A stretch of 64,000 nt of DNA, from assembly GCF_011386835.1 (NCBI RefSeq), contig NC_088797.1, forward strand, positions 95,738,264-95,802,263. The letters are read 5' to 3'. Below the pieces are notes generated by a model. It saw nothing but the letters and a program-made list of their open reading frames with translations. It did not search any database and had not been told where the DNA came from. This document shows, piece by piece, positions 48,900-59,022 of this stretch (its first letter is position 1; every line of letters begins with the position of its first letter). The translations under genes were made by a program, and so were the position numbers. The stretch comes from Chrysemys picta bellii. Lineage: Eukaryota; Chordata; Testudines; Emydidae.

Positions 48900-50160
48900 T
48901 TCACATTACCAATCCAGCCATTGCCATAGGCTTCCTTCTTCTGTTTAATAGTTTGATTCAATCTCATGAGACCATTGTGATTAAGTGGCCCAGTAGCTTC
49001 TTACACCCATCCTCTGTCTGCTCCAGTCTTTTTGTGTACCTCTCTTCTGTTTCCCTAAAGACTTTTGTTCTAGCATCCAGGTCCTGTCAAACTTTGTCTG
49101 TGGTTCCCTGTTCCACTCTACCATTTTATTTCTAGCTCTTTGTATTATGCAGTGCTTGGTACAAATGTTCAGGTTTGCATATAAATAAAATATGGATTAT
49201 ATGTATGTTTTCTGATGCCCTATAGTACTTCATAGTGCTTCACTTAATTTACCCCTTCTACCAAATATAATAGTTGTATTATGAGTTAGACTGCTTACAA
49301 GCCTCTTCATTCTCCATTTGCTTTTTAAACTAAGTATTTCAGCAGAGATTTAGTGTTATCTAAGCACTTACTCTGGTTCCTTCTATTTCCCCCCCCCTTC
49401 TATTTCAACGCAGCAGATTAATATTTTTCTATCCCTTAAAAATTGATAATATTTTAATGAGTTCTCATTATCGTCTTTACAAAACTCTTGGGGCCAGATT
49501 ATGGCCTTCTGCAAAAGAACCCGTGAGAGAAAACATGGGTGGTACTGCTTGAGGACTCTCTTCTGCCACTGGAGAACCAGGCTTTGCCCTCTTACCATTT
49601 TTCCCTAGCTAAAGAAGCAAGTGGTTCTACCCTCTGTCCTGCAGAAAGCTCCAAAATAGAGACAGAGCCATCGGTACAGAGGCCCCAGCTCCCATGCCAG
49701 GTCTGTGGCTTCCTTGCCCAACAGAGCCATATTGTCAGGGACTCCCATATGGGTAGCTGATTTTGGGACATCCATGAAGGGGGCTTCACAGCATTGAGGG
49801 GGCAAAAAAAGAGTCTGAGTCTGTATTACCTATTGCACAAATTCCCCAAAGGGCTTGTTAGAGGACAGTGGATGTCCCTGACCACAGATGCAGTCTCCCT
49901 CAGACACCTCCTCCCCTCACACAGGCCCTGGACCCACAGAGAGCTTGCAGTCCCTTCACACTTGTATCTCCCATTAATATCAGTGAGTTCCACATGAAGA
50001 TAACTTGAAAGACTGGTGTGACAATCAGGGTCCAGACATCCCCAGGGGAGTACTGAAGGTTTAAACCCAAACCAACTGACTGTGCTAATTGTACTATAAA
50101 ATATGCAAGTAAAGTCTTTAATGAAAGCTGTAATGCACTGAACTTCATAGTCATTATGAT
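48900..50160. other. No gene recognised
   Basis: Mixed-composition DNA; frames up to 122 codons overlap on both strands and lack motifs. A C-run lies at 49391-49397. Confidence 0.4.
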
Positions 50161-50246
50161 TATTTATATATATATATATAACACACACACACACACACGG
50201 TTAAGAATGTGTCTGTGTGTATGTATGTATGTATGTATATATATAA
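50161..50246. repeat. Compound microsatellite (TA)n(CA)n ... (GTAT)n
   Basis: TA units at 50165-50180, AC units at 50181-50198, a short interruption, GT and GTAT units at 50208-50246. Likely length-polymorphic. Confidence 0.95.
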
Positions 50247-50344
50247 AATTGTAATGGTAATTGTGGTGCAATTTCAGCATCACCTCACAACTGGGCAGTG
50301 AGGCAATCAGGCAAAGAAGTGCTACCTCCCCAATTAGATCATAC

Positions 50345-51336
50345 TAGGATTGCCAACCCTCCCGATTTCGTGGGGAGTCTTCCGGATTCACGCCCTATCT
50401 CCTGGAGGCTACTGAAGCCAAACCGGGAGATTTTAGGTGCTGAAAGTATGGTGGCGCAGCGGGGCTAAGGCAGGCTCCCTGCCTGCGCTGGCCCTGCGCC
50501 ACTCCCAGAAGTGGCTGGCACGTCCCTGCGGCTGGAACTGCAGGGAGGTTGCCTTAGCCCCACTGTGCCGCTGACTAGGAGCCGCCCAAGGTAAGCACCT
50601 CCCAGCCAGAGCCTACACCCCACACCCACTCCTGCACTCCAACCCCCTACTCCAGCCAGGAGCCCCCTGGGGGAAAGGGCGGGGCTGGAGGCAGGGCAAC
50701 GACGTTTGGATTTCTGTGATTAGACCGGGGTGGGCAAACTTTTTTGGCCCGAGGGCCACATTGGGGTTGCAAAACTGTATGGAGGGCCGAGTAGGGAAGG
50801 CTGTGCCTCCCCAAACAGCCTGGCCCCCACCCCTTATCTGATCTCTTCCCGCCTTCCTCAGAACTCCCAACCTCCCCCCCCCCCCCCGCTCCTTGTCCCC
50901 TGACTGTCCTTCCGGGACCCACCGCCCCCGGGACCCCAACCCCTCCTGCTCCCAGTCCCCTGACTGCTCTGACCCCTATCCACACCCCCGCCCCCTGACA
51001 GGCCCCCTGGTACTCCCACGCTTATCCAACCCCCCCATCCCCTGACCGACCCCCAGAACCTCTGCCCCATCCAACCGCCCACTGCTCCCTGTCCCGTGAC
51101 TGCCCCCCAGGATCCCCCGCCCCTTATCTAACCCCCCCCCCAGCCCCTTTACCATGTAGCTCAGAGCAGCATGTCTGGCAGCTGCGCCGAGCGTGCAACC
51201 CCGCTGCCCAGAGTGCTGCCTGCGTGGCTGCGGGGAAGGGGCCAGGGGCTAGCTTCCCTGGCCGGGAGCTCAAAGGCCGGACAGGACAGTCCCGCGGGCC
51301 GGATCCTGACTCTGGATTAGACAGTTGGCAACCCTA
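50345..51336. mobile_element. hAT element with TAGGATTGCCAACC ends, holding a nested hAT
   Basis: Left end TAGGATTGCCAACCCTCC and right end GTTGGCAACCCTA. Flanks gatcatac (50337-50344) and gatgagac (51337-51344) match at 6 of 8. Only 14 bases of this element remain to the right of the nested copy. The left part shares agtctt(c)cgga and gggagattttag words with the start of the element at 36057, so both belong to one family. Confidence 0.75.
50726..51314. mobile_element. Nested hAT, CAGGGGTGGGCAAAC family
   Basis: Starts CGGGGTGGGCAAACTTTTTTGG and is flanked by a perfect 8-bp duplication gattagac (50718-50725 and 51315-51322). The right end (gggccggatcctgactctg) has lost most of the expected complementary terminus. 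The interior is C-rich with repeating ccctgactgc/ccccc units. The minus-strand frames of 70-110 codons across it are artefacts of this composition. Confidence 0.82.
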
Positions 51337-51344
51337 GATGAGAC

Positions 51345-52640
51345 TGGCTCGAAGCCATCGTCCAGGTCAGGAAAAAACTCTGAGGAACCATCAAGGCAAA
51401 TGGGAACAGCTTGAAACTGAAAAGAAAACCCCAGTCTTTGAAAACTAAAAACGGAAAGTGTTTTCCCCACTTTTAATATCTATAGTGGCTGCGGGGAAAA
51501 AACTGCAAAAATCTTTTTAAAATGGAGGGGTATGAACTGAAGATATCCATAACTTGAGGCACAGTCTTGGAGGTGGGAGGCTGTGTGTGAACAGTGGATC
51601 CCCCTATGGATAGGGGTACACTAAGAAACTGTTCAAAGGCAATAGGTAACTTGTATTAGAAAAGGGATTTTATCTAGTATAGAAGCGTAAAGCCTGATAT
51701 TGTGTTTTTATGTTTAGTTTCTGTGTAATTTATGTGTGTTTGCTTCCCTTATTACTTCATCTTTGAATCTGTGGCTTTTCTGTTAAATAAACCTTTAGTT
51801 TATTTTTACCTCAAACAAGTCTCTGTTGTGCAAACTGTGTGGAGTGTATATGCCAAAGTGAGCTGATAAATGGAGGCTGGTTTTACACCTTCTGGGGTGA
51901 CGAACCAGAGGGGAAAAGTCTGAGTGTCTGGTAGTTAAGCACTTGAGAAGGATGGGTTTGGGGAGTCTTGGGACTGAAAGGACTGTTGGTGTCATCCTTC
52001 AAAGAGTAACTAGGCTGGTGGAAGCCAGGGTCAGACTGTGCTTGTGGGCTGGCTGCTGGTGTCAGGGACCTGAACCATAGCTGCACAGCATAAAGGCACC
52101 CAAGGTTACAGGGCAGGTGGTGACAGAACACCTTACTGGTCTGGGTGATCTTTAAAACGTCCATTTGAGTCCTAAATACTTAGCCCCTTTGGGACTGCAC
52201 TGAAAAGAAACAGTGTTGTCTTTCTGTTATTTCTACTAGTAGTACTCGTATACTGGACCAGTAGAGTGCATTTATGTTGAGCATAGGCTGCAGGGTACTG
52301 CACTCAAAAAATGACACATATCCCAGCTCTTCATTAAAATCACTGCACCCTGCCTTTTGGTAACTTGATTTCTAAACAAAGATGGTTTTCAGGCTTGGAC
52401 AGCTCTGGCATTCAGCAGCATTGTTGATCTTTTGTGTTAAGTTCTTCAGGACCAGAAGAGATTTATTGGTGCTCACATTTTTTATTTGTAAGTAAAATAA
52501 CAGTACATGAAAAGAAAATAGGAGATGTTTGAAGCTACATCTAGGAACTTTAAGGCCTATTTTTGAGTAGTACCAAGCACCCACAATTCCAACTGAATTA
52601 AATGGGAATGTTGGGTGTTGAGCACCTCGGAAATTCAGGC
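51345..52640. other. No gene recognised
   Basis: Average-composition DNA with short motif-free frames. Confidence 0.45.
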
Positions 52641-52647
52641 CATATGG

Positions 52648-52775
52648 TCATAGAACCATAGAAAAGTAGGGCTGAAAGGGACCTCAAGAGGTCATCTAGT
52701 TCACCCTCCTGGGTGGCAGGAGCTATAGAAATAATAGATCTACCAGGATCCCCTGTGAAAGATGGATAGACATCT
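52648..52775 (-). mobile_element. CR1 3'-end fragment
   Basis: Starts tcatagaaccatagaaaag and continues gggacctcaagaggtcatctag, the reverse of a CR1 3' end with its octamer tail. The text after about 52710 fits a CR1 subfamily different from the one at 20811 but is diverged, so the inner limit is approximate. Confidence 0.75.
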
Positions 52776-54343
52776 AGTAAGCTAGACATGCAATTCTGTA
52801 AATGTCTAGTTTATTATTGGACATTTCCAAAGTGAATTGTTTAAGAAGATGACTTGTTTTGTCAGCTGAATATAAGTGTCTCTTATGTTTAGACTTAAAC
52901 CTTCTATTAATTAATTGTGGAAGTGAAAAATGCCTTTAGTTTTTCCATTAATAGCTTTCATATACAGGTACCTAGAATTTTGATGGGGTTTTTGTTCTAT
53001 TTTACTGCTCCAGTTCCTAATAAAAAAACACTGAAAACAGGCATAATTTTCAAAAATGAACATACGAGGCACAGGTGACAAATACTAAGAGAAATAAGAT
53101 AATTTTATATAGTCTGATCCTCTACTCACATGCTTAAAGTTAAGCTCATGCTTATGTGTTTTGCTGGATCAAGATCATAATGAGAGGGACTAAGCGATAC
53201 AATTACCTTTCACTCTAACCATCAAGTTCACATTCTGACTCTGATCAGTGTTGCTTTAAACACTGGCTTGTGTGGAAGGTCAGTCGAGCAAAGCATGAAG
53301 TTCCATTGTGTGTGCTACCTAAACTATTTGACAATGTCCATTTTCAGCAGTTTAAAGTTTGTTATTCACAGGACACAGTCAACCCCATTTAAGATTTGCT
53401 CCTGCTCCCAAAGAAGCCAATAGTATGGTCATTGATTTCAATAGAAGTAATATCAGGCTCATAATAAGGATGTCAGCTCTGAAACTGGAAAATAGGTACT
53501 TTTATTATGTGAAGATTATATCTATTACAGAGGTATGTGCAGATCTTTCTTGACTACAGATGAAATTTGAAATTACCTGTTTTACTTTATGTAAAATAAC
53601 TTATTTCAGTAGTTTGTCTAAATGAAATATATTGTCCATTTCTTCTATTTATAATGAACTGTATGTTGAGCAGTTTCACCAGCATCACATTCGTTGTACT
53701 TTGTAGTCTTCAGAAAGTTTGCGGCATTTTCTCTGCCAGTGCTAGAACTGAGCAGTTCATCAAACACAACAACAACAACAGGTCACTGGCAAGTTGAAAT
53801 CCACTTATGTATTTAAAGAAATGTTTAAAGTAATTTCAGGTACTATCCTTGACCCTGAGTCTCCTTGCCAGTTTCTGTACTTTTGCAATGACATTAGCCT
53901 ATTTAAAAATGTTTTTCTCTTCCTTCCTTTTTACAATGTGGAAGACTCACAGAAACAACAGGGAGAACTCACAACAGTAGGTAAAATAAATTTCAGACAA
54001 AGGTGTAAGTTGGCAGACTGTTGTAGGTATTTAACTTTTTTTTAAGTTGTTTTACTAATAATGGCTTCTCTCATTATCCGCATGAATCCTCAGAGGGCAA
54101 TTAACCCAAACAGGCAACTTTCAGTTTGTGGTTGGTAAAGGCATGCTATGGCACTGGCATTTCTGAAGAGTTGTAAGACACACGGAGATGATAAAACACC
54201 TGACAGCTTTCTAGTTTTCTCAGCAGCAGAGGTAAATCTCCTTAATTTATGTTAGTTTCCACAGCTAAGCAGAAATAAAATTAAGAGTTTATATTTAGGT
54301 GAAATGAATAAGTAGACAGAATTAAGATAATATGAACAGACTA
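52776..54343. other. No gene recognised
   Basis: AT-rich DNA. A short (CAA)n tract lies at 53766-53780. Confidence 0.45.
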
Positions 54344-54356
54344 CATCTTATGATGT

Positions 54357-54413
54357 CAAGTATCAGAGGGGTAGCCGTGTTAGTCTGAATCTGTAAAAAG
54401 CAACAGAGGGTTG
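54357..54413 (-). mobile_element. Very short Penelope-like tail copy with 13-bp target duplication
   Basis: 57 bp flanked by a perfect duplication catcttatgatgt (54344-54356 and 54414-54426). It is the reverse of the last part of the tail (gtatcagaggggtagccg, tgttagtctgaatctg, aaaaagcaacagagg). Same variant as the copy at 48097. Confidence 0.85.
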
Positions 54414-54426
54414 CATCTTATGATGT

Positions 54427-55196
54427 GTATCAACAAGTGCTCATAAGCTGAATTCCTTGTCAAAAAACTAATCTAGTCTCATGCATTTGTGATAGAGGCC
54501 AATGGTTTCATAATAATTATGTTTTCTATTCTTAAAATCCTAATGAGGAAGAATATTAGACTGGGGAAAGCCAAGGAGGTTTGCTATGCAAATTGATAAG
54601 TGAAGCATACTTACTTTAGGCCTATACGACATTAGCTGATGATAGAACTGAAGAAAATAGTCAGGTCTGTTGTTCCAGGCTAAAAATCATTGGGTTTTTG
54701 GTGTGTGTGTATGTGTATATAACTGAGCAGAGTATAAAGATGACATAGGAATGTTGAAAGGTCATGGTATTGTACATTAATCACTACTGAAAGCAGACTT
54801 TGTCATCTGCTTTAGATGTTGTAAGATATTTCACTGGAGCTCAAGTAATGCATTAATTTGTGTTCATTAATTGAGTAAGAAAAAATTAGAGTGAGAAGTT
54901 TCCATGTGAGGTAAATCATCTCACATTTTGGATTCCAGAAACAATGTGAGGATGGCCTCAAAGGCTAGGGATTAATACAATATGGAGCAGAAACAGCAGT
55001 AAGGCATAAAGTTGTATTAATACTGTATTAAACTGCCAAGCATAAAAAAAACAACTTATCTATCTTTGTACCCCAGTTGTGAAATGTAGATGAATTACAA
55101 TAATTCAAATATATATTGTACTTTTCATCATATAGGATTCCAAAGTACTTTATAGACTATGATCCCAATTTTCAAGGACACACATGCTTAGCTTTA
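54427..55196. other. No gene recognised
   Basis: AT-rich DNA with short motif-free frames. Confidence 0.45.
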
Positions 55197-55338
55197 CACA
55201 TGTGCAGGGCCGGTGGAAGCACTAGGCAAGTTAGGCAGCCGCTTAGAGCGTCGAGATCTGGGGAGGGGTGGGGGTGGGGGGCGCCGAAAAGCCGGTGCCT
55301 AAAAATAGGACCAGATAGCAATCAAGACGCAGGTTGCA

Positions 55339-55535
55339 GATCGCAGACTGTAGGGAGGACGTAGATAAGAACTACGCTCCCAATGAATTGCTCTCCTGCC
55401 ATTTTCAAAGCCAGCGATTAGGGAAGTCCTTTGATTAGATCTCAGACTATAGGGAGAAGGAGGTGGTAAGAACCACGCTCCCAGTGAATTGCTCTCCGAC
55501 TCCTGTCTCCTGCCATGTGAAGTCCTTTGATTGTC
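55339..55535. repeat. Two ~100-bp direct repeats inside the hAT
   Basis: gatcgcagactgtagggagga (55339), agaactacgctcccaatg (55368) and gaattgctctcctgcca recur, with changes, at 55438, 55469 and onward, an offset of about 100 bases. A shorter gaagtcctttgatt echo follows at 55519. Confidence 0.8.
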
Positions 55536-56109
55536 AATCGATAATTGTACAGATTGCTGTGTTGGTAGGTCCATTATTACAGTACTAGCCCCTCTGTCTT
55601 GTAGTAGATTGCACAGCAGCAGCCAGAAGGAGAGTGGAGCAGCTTTTGGGGGGGGAAGACCCCCCCGGTGGGGCTGAGCTGTGCTGTCAGTGTGGTGAAC
55701 GCGGGGCCGGCTTGCACATGGCATGCTCCTCGGAGAGCGGGCTGCAGGTTTTCCAGGGCAGAGGCTCTGCTCCCTGGGGAGAGAAGGGAGGGTGGCCACA
55801 GCTGGCAGTTCTGTGGGCTCTCTTGAGTGGAGGGGCGGCTAAGCTGCTTTAACCCACCTCCCTGCGTCCAGCTTTCTACCCTCCCGACCCTGCTTTGACG
55901 TGAGGGCCGTGCACACTCTGCCTCACAGTCCTGCCTGCCCCACGCCCCCCTGCCGGAGCGAGAGCCCAGCATTCAGTTCCCCAGCCCAGGCGCAGGACGG
56001 ACTCATGAAGGCAAAGCAGGCGACATGCTCCCATTGCCCTGCTACAACTGCACTTGGCCCGCTGCTGCATGCCAGGGACTGGAGAGGAGAGTGCCCATTT
56101 CACCTTGCG

Positions 56110-56505
56110 GCTCTTTGAATCCTACCCTACCCGCCACCCCCTGGCCAAACCCAGATTGCGCCCTCTCCCCCCTCCACACCCAAACCTGGTCTGCTTCCCT
56201 TCCCCAGCCAAACCTGATCTCCCACTGACTGAACCCAGTCTGCTTCCCTTCCCCACCTAACCCGATACCCCACTGACTCAACCCAGTCTGCTTCCCTTCT
56301 GCTCCCCAGCCAAACCCAATCCCCCACTAACCGAACCCAGTCTGCATCCCTTCCCTATCAAACCCAATTCCTGGCCAAACTCGAACCATCACTGTCACTG
56401 ACCGAACCCGGTCTGCTCCCCTTGCACTCCCCAGTCAAACCTGATCCTCCCAGTGACCGAACCCAGTCTGCTTCCCTTCCCCACCAAACCCAGTCCCCCA
56501 GTATA
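56110..56505. repeat. C-rich minisatellite, unit about 55-65 bp
   Basis: At least five imperfect units, each with a variant of ccaaacctgatc, ccactgac, gaacccagtctgc and ttcccttcccc. Spacing varies between units. Part of the hAT interior. Confidence 0.85.
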
Positions 56506-56535
56506 ACGGAGTGTCCACCATTCTAATTTTATAAA

Positions 56536-57331
56536 AACAACAAGGAGTCCAGTGGCACCTTAAAGACTAACAGATTTATTTAGGCATAAGCTTTCCTGGG
56601 TAAAAACCCACTTCTTCAGATGTATGGATTGAAAGTTACAGATGCAGGCATTATATAATGACACATGAAGAGAAGGGAGTTACCTCACAAGTGAAGAACC
56701 AGTGTTGACAGGGCCAATTCAATCAGGGTGGATGTAGTCCACTCCCAATAATAGATGAGGAGGTGTCAATTCCAGGAGAGGCAAAGCTGCTTCTGTAATG
56801 AGCCAGCCACTCCCAGTCCCTATTCAAGCCCAAATTAATGGTGTTAAATTTGCAAATGAATTTTAGTTCTGCTGTTTCTCTTTGAAGTCTGTTTCTGAAG
56901 TTTTTTTGTTCAAGAATAGTGACTTTTAAATCTGTAATAGAATGACCAGGGAGATTGAAGTGTTCACCTACTGGCTTTTGTATGTTACTATTCCTGATGT
57001 CCGATTTGTGTCCATTTATTCTTTTATGTAGGGACTGTCCGGTTTGGCCAATGTACCTGGAAGAGGGGCATTGCTGGCACATGATGGCATATATAACATT
57101 AGTAGACGTGCAGATGAATGAGCCCTTGATGGTGTGGCTGATGTGGTTGGGTCCTCTGATAGTGTCGCCAGAGTAGATCTGGGGACAGAGTAGGCAACGA
57201 GGTTTGCTACAGGGACTGGTTTCTGGGTTAGTGTTTCTGTGGTGTGGTGTGTAGTTGCTGGCAGACTCCTTGTTATTTTTGTGGATACAGACTAACATGG
57301 CTACCCCCTGATACTTGACACCATGCAAAAC
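56536..57331 (-). mobile_element. Penelope-like retroelement, truncated, with inverted 5' tail piece
   Basis: Flanked by a 14-bp duplication tctaattttataaa (56522-56535 and 57332-57345). Read on the minus strand it starts with an inverted copy of its own tail text (tatcagggggtagcc, tgttagtctgtatcc, aacaaggagtc). It then goes straight into the GIY-YIG coding end, a 3' untranslated part, a stem-loop with a ctgaaga...gaaa frame (56592-56619) and the tail cagtccttgttg-type end. The reverse-transcriptase part is missing. It lies inside the hAT at 55205, so it is the younger of the two. Confidence 0.88.
56723..57328 (-). pseudogene. Penelope-like GIY-YIG endonuclease domain (partial ORF)
   Basis: A 201-codon open frame. 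Penelope-like elements encode a reverse transcriptase followed by a GIY-YIG nuclease; here only the nuclease end remains. Seen: a Cys-rich linker (CSKPRCLLCPQ, about residues 38-48), then VIYAIMCQQCPSSRYIGQTG (the GIY counterpart is VIYAI, the YIG is intact), then LHKRINGHKSDI (conserved Arg and the HK/HR block) and PVGEHFNLPGHS, typical of these elements. The first 20 or so residues are translated from the inverted tail piece and are not native. No stop interrupts the domain, but without RT the copy cannot be autonomous. Confidence 0.88.
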
Positions 57332-57820
57332 TCTAATTTTATAAATTTTATTAATAATAATAATTGGATATTATAAAGGTAGAATAAAATGTAGTAGATT
57401 TTGATATGAAAGAATGAAGGAAGGAAGTGACAGTGTATTGTGTATAATGTATGTGATTTATTTTAAGATCCATGCAATGTTGTGCAAAGTGAAAACAATA
57501 ACAATGTCAACACTGTCAGGTTATTCATTTATTTTTATTAAATATGTAGACTAAATAATGAAATTAATAAATTTTCAAGCCAAATGTGTATTAATTCTAA
57601 TGCACAATGCCATATTATGCAGTATTCATTTTTGAAAGTTTATAATAAGTGATGCTCCGGGGGGTGGGGCGGAAGGTGGAAGTTTCGCCTAGGACGCAAA
57701 ATATCCTTGCACCGGTCCTGCACATGTGAGTAATCCACTGAAGTTAATGGGAGTATTCACATGCATCATAAGCATGTGTGTAAGTTTTTACAGAATCAGG
57801 GTTTATGTATTGTAGGTATA

Positions 57821-58920
57821 TGTGACAGTTCTTGGGGTACCTAGGACTGTGAGCTATCTAGGTATCCCCCTGCCTCCAGCTTAGGAAGACTTGCTTGTGC
57901 TAAGCTGCGTTTCAGCTCCCTAACACTACCAGGCAATGCTAGCCCTTGCTTTGCTTTGTAGGTTAACAATACGTACACTCCAGTCCCTGAGCCCTTCTGA
58001 AGCAGCCCCTGTAGTGTCCAGCCCATTCTCCGCTGAACACCCCCAGAAATACTAGGTTGGCTATCCCCAAGGGAACTGTATATGCAAAAGTTTGTATGAT
58101 TTAGCTCAGGATCAGCACCTTGCTTAATATCACAGCACTTAGATATATTTATAGTGAAAACAAGGATACATTTATTACCAGAGATTCAAGAAATAGTGAG
58201 TAAGAATAATGGAAACAAAGGGTTATATAGAAAACAAAATCATAACATGCTTTCTAGAGACTAAACTTAACTGACTAGTCTGCTGTCTAAAGAAGTCTTA
58301 TCTCACCCAACGTCTTCTGCAGCATTTCCAACCGAGGCTGGTTGTGATCCCATTGTCATGAATGTAAACACACTGCCTGTTTACTTCCTAGGTGCAGGAT
58401 AAAGGATTGTCTGATTTGCCTTCTGTCTATATCCCCAAAGTTTATTGTCTGTACTCAAAGGCCGTATAACCCCTCATCACTTGTTCTTCCTGTGTGTTCT
58501 TACCTGTTGACTTCACAGCTGTCTTGACTTTGTATGTAAATGGCTAGCCATTGTGTTATCTTACAATGCTTAATTTACATCTCAACAGGGAGACTGGTGA
58601 ATAAATATTTCTTGTCTGACAGAAAACCTGTTTGTCTACCCTGCCTTGATATAGACTTCTAAAATGTATTTTCGGTATATATACACATAACTCCTTACCT
58701 AATCTCTGTACATACATTTAACAATGAAATTAATGACCGGTGTGCTCTAGCTTTCATTTAAGACCTCACATGACATTCTTTGACCCAGAATCTACATACC
58801 AGAATCAGGACATTCCTGTATCCCTCTTGCCAGGTGGCATTAAGGAGTTCCTATATCAGAGTAGATAAGCATCACTTACATGCCACTGAAATATATGTAT
58901 CTCTTCCATAGAACATGGCA
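57821..58920. other. Probable dispersed repeat of unknown class
   Basis: Text beginning tgtgacagttcttggggtacc, with tgtgagctatctaggtatcc, aatactaggttggctatcccc and cacactgcctgtttacttcc, feels like a recurrent turtle repeat, possibly an LTR. I see no terminal repeats or target duplication to prove it. No gene is recognised. Confidence 0.3.
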
Positions 58921-59022
58921 GCTTTTCTGCACTTAGTGCTATACAACAGTTTTTATCAAGGGAAATGAGGATTATTTTTTCCAAATAAAATACAGGAAAT
59001 TGAGGCAGTAGAATGTAATTAC

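Larger units (their letters stand above)
55205..57720. mobile_element. Large hAT, CAGGGCCGGTG ends, with nested Penelope element
   Basis: Ends CAGGGCCGGTG and CACCGGTCCTG with a perfect 8-bp duplication cacatgtg (55197-55204 and 57721-57728). Inside are roughly 100-bp direct repeats (from 55339 and 55438), a C-rich minisatellite (56110-56505), a Penelope insertion (56536-57331) and an AT-rich right part. The frames at 55299-55972 (up to 166 codons) have no transposase features. Without the Penelope copy and one duplication it is about 1.7 kb. Confidence 0.92.
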
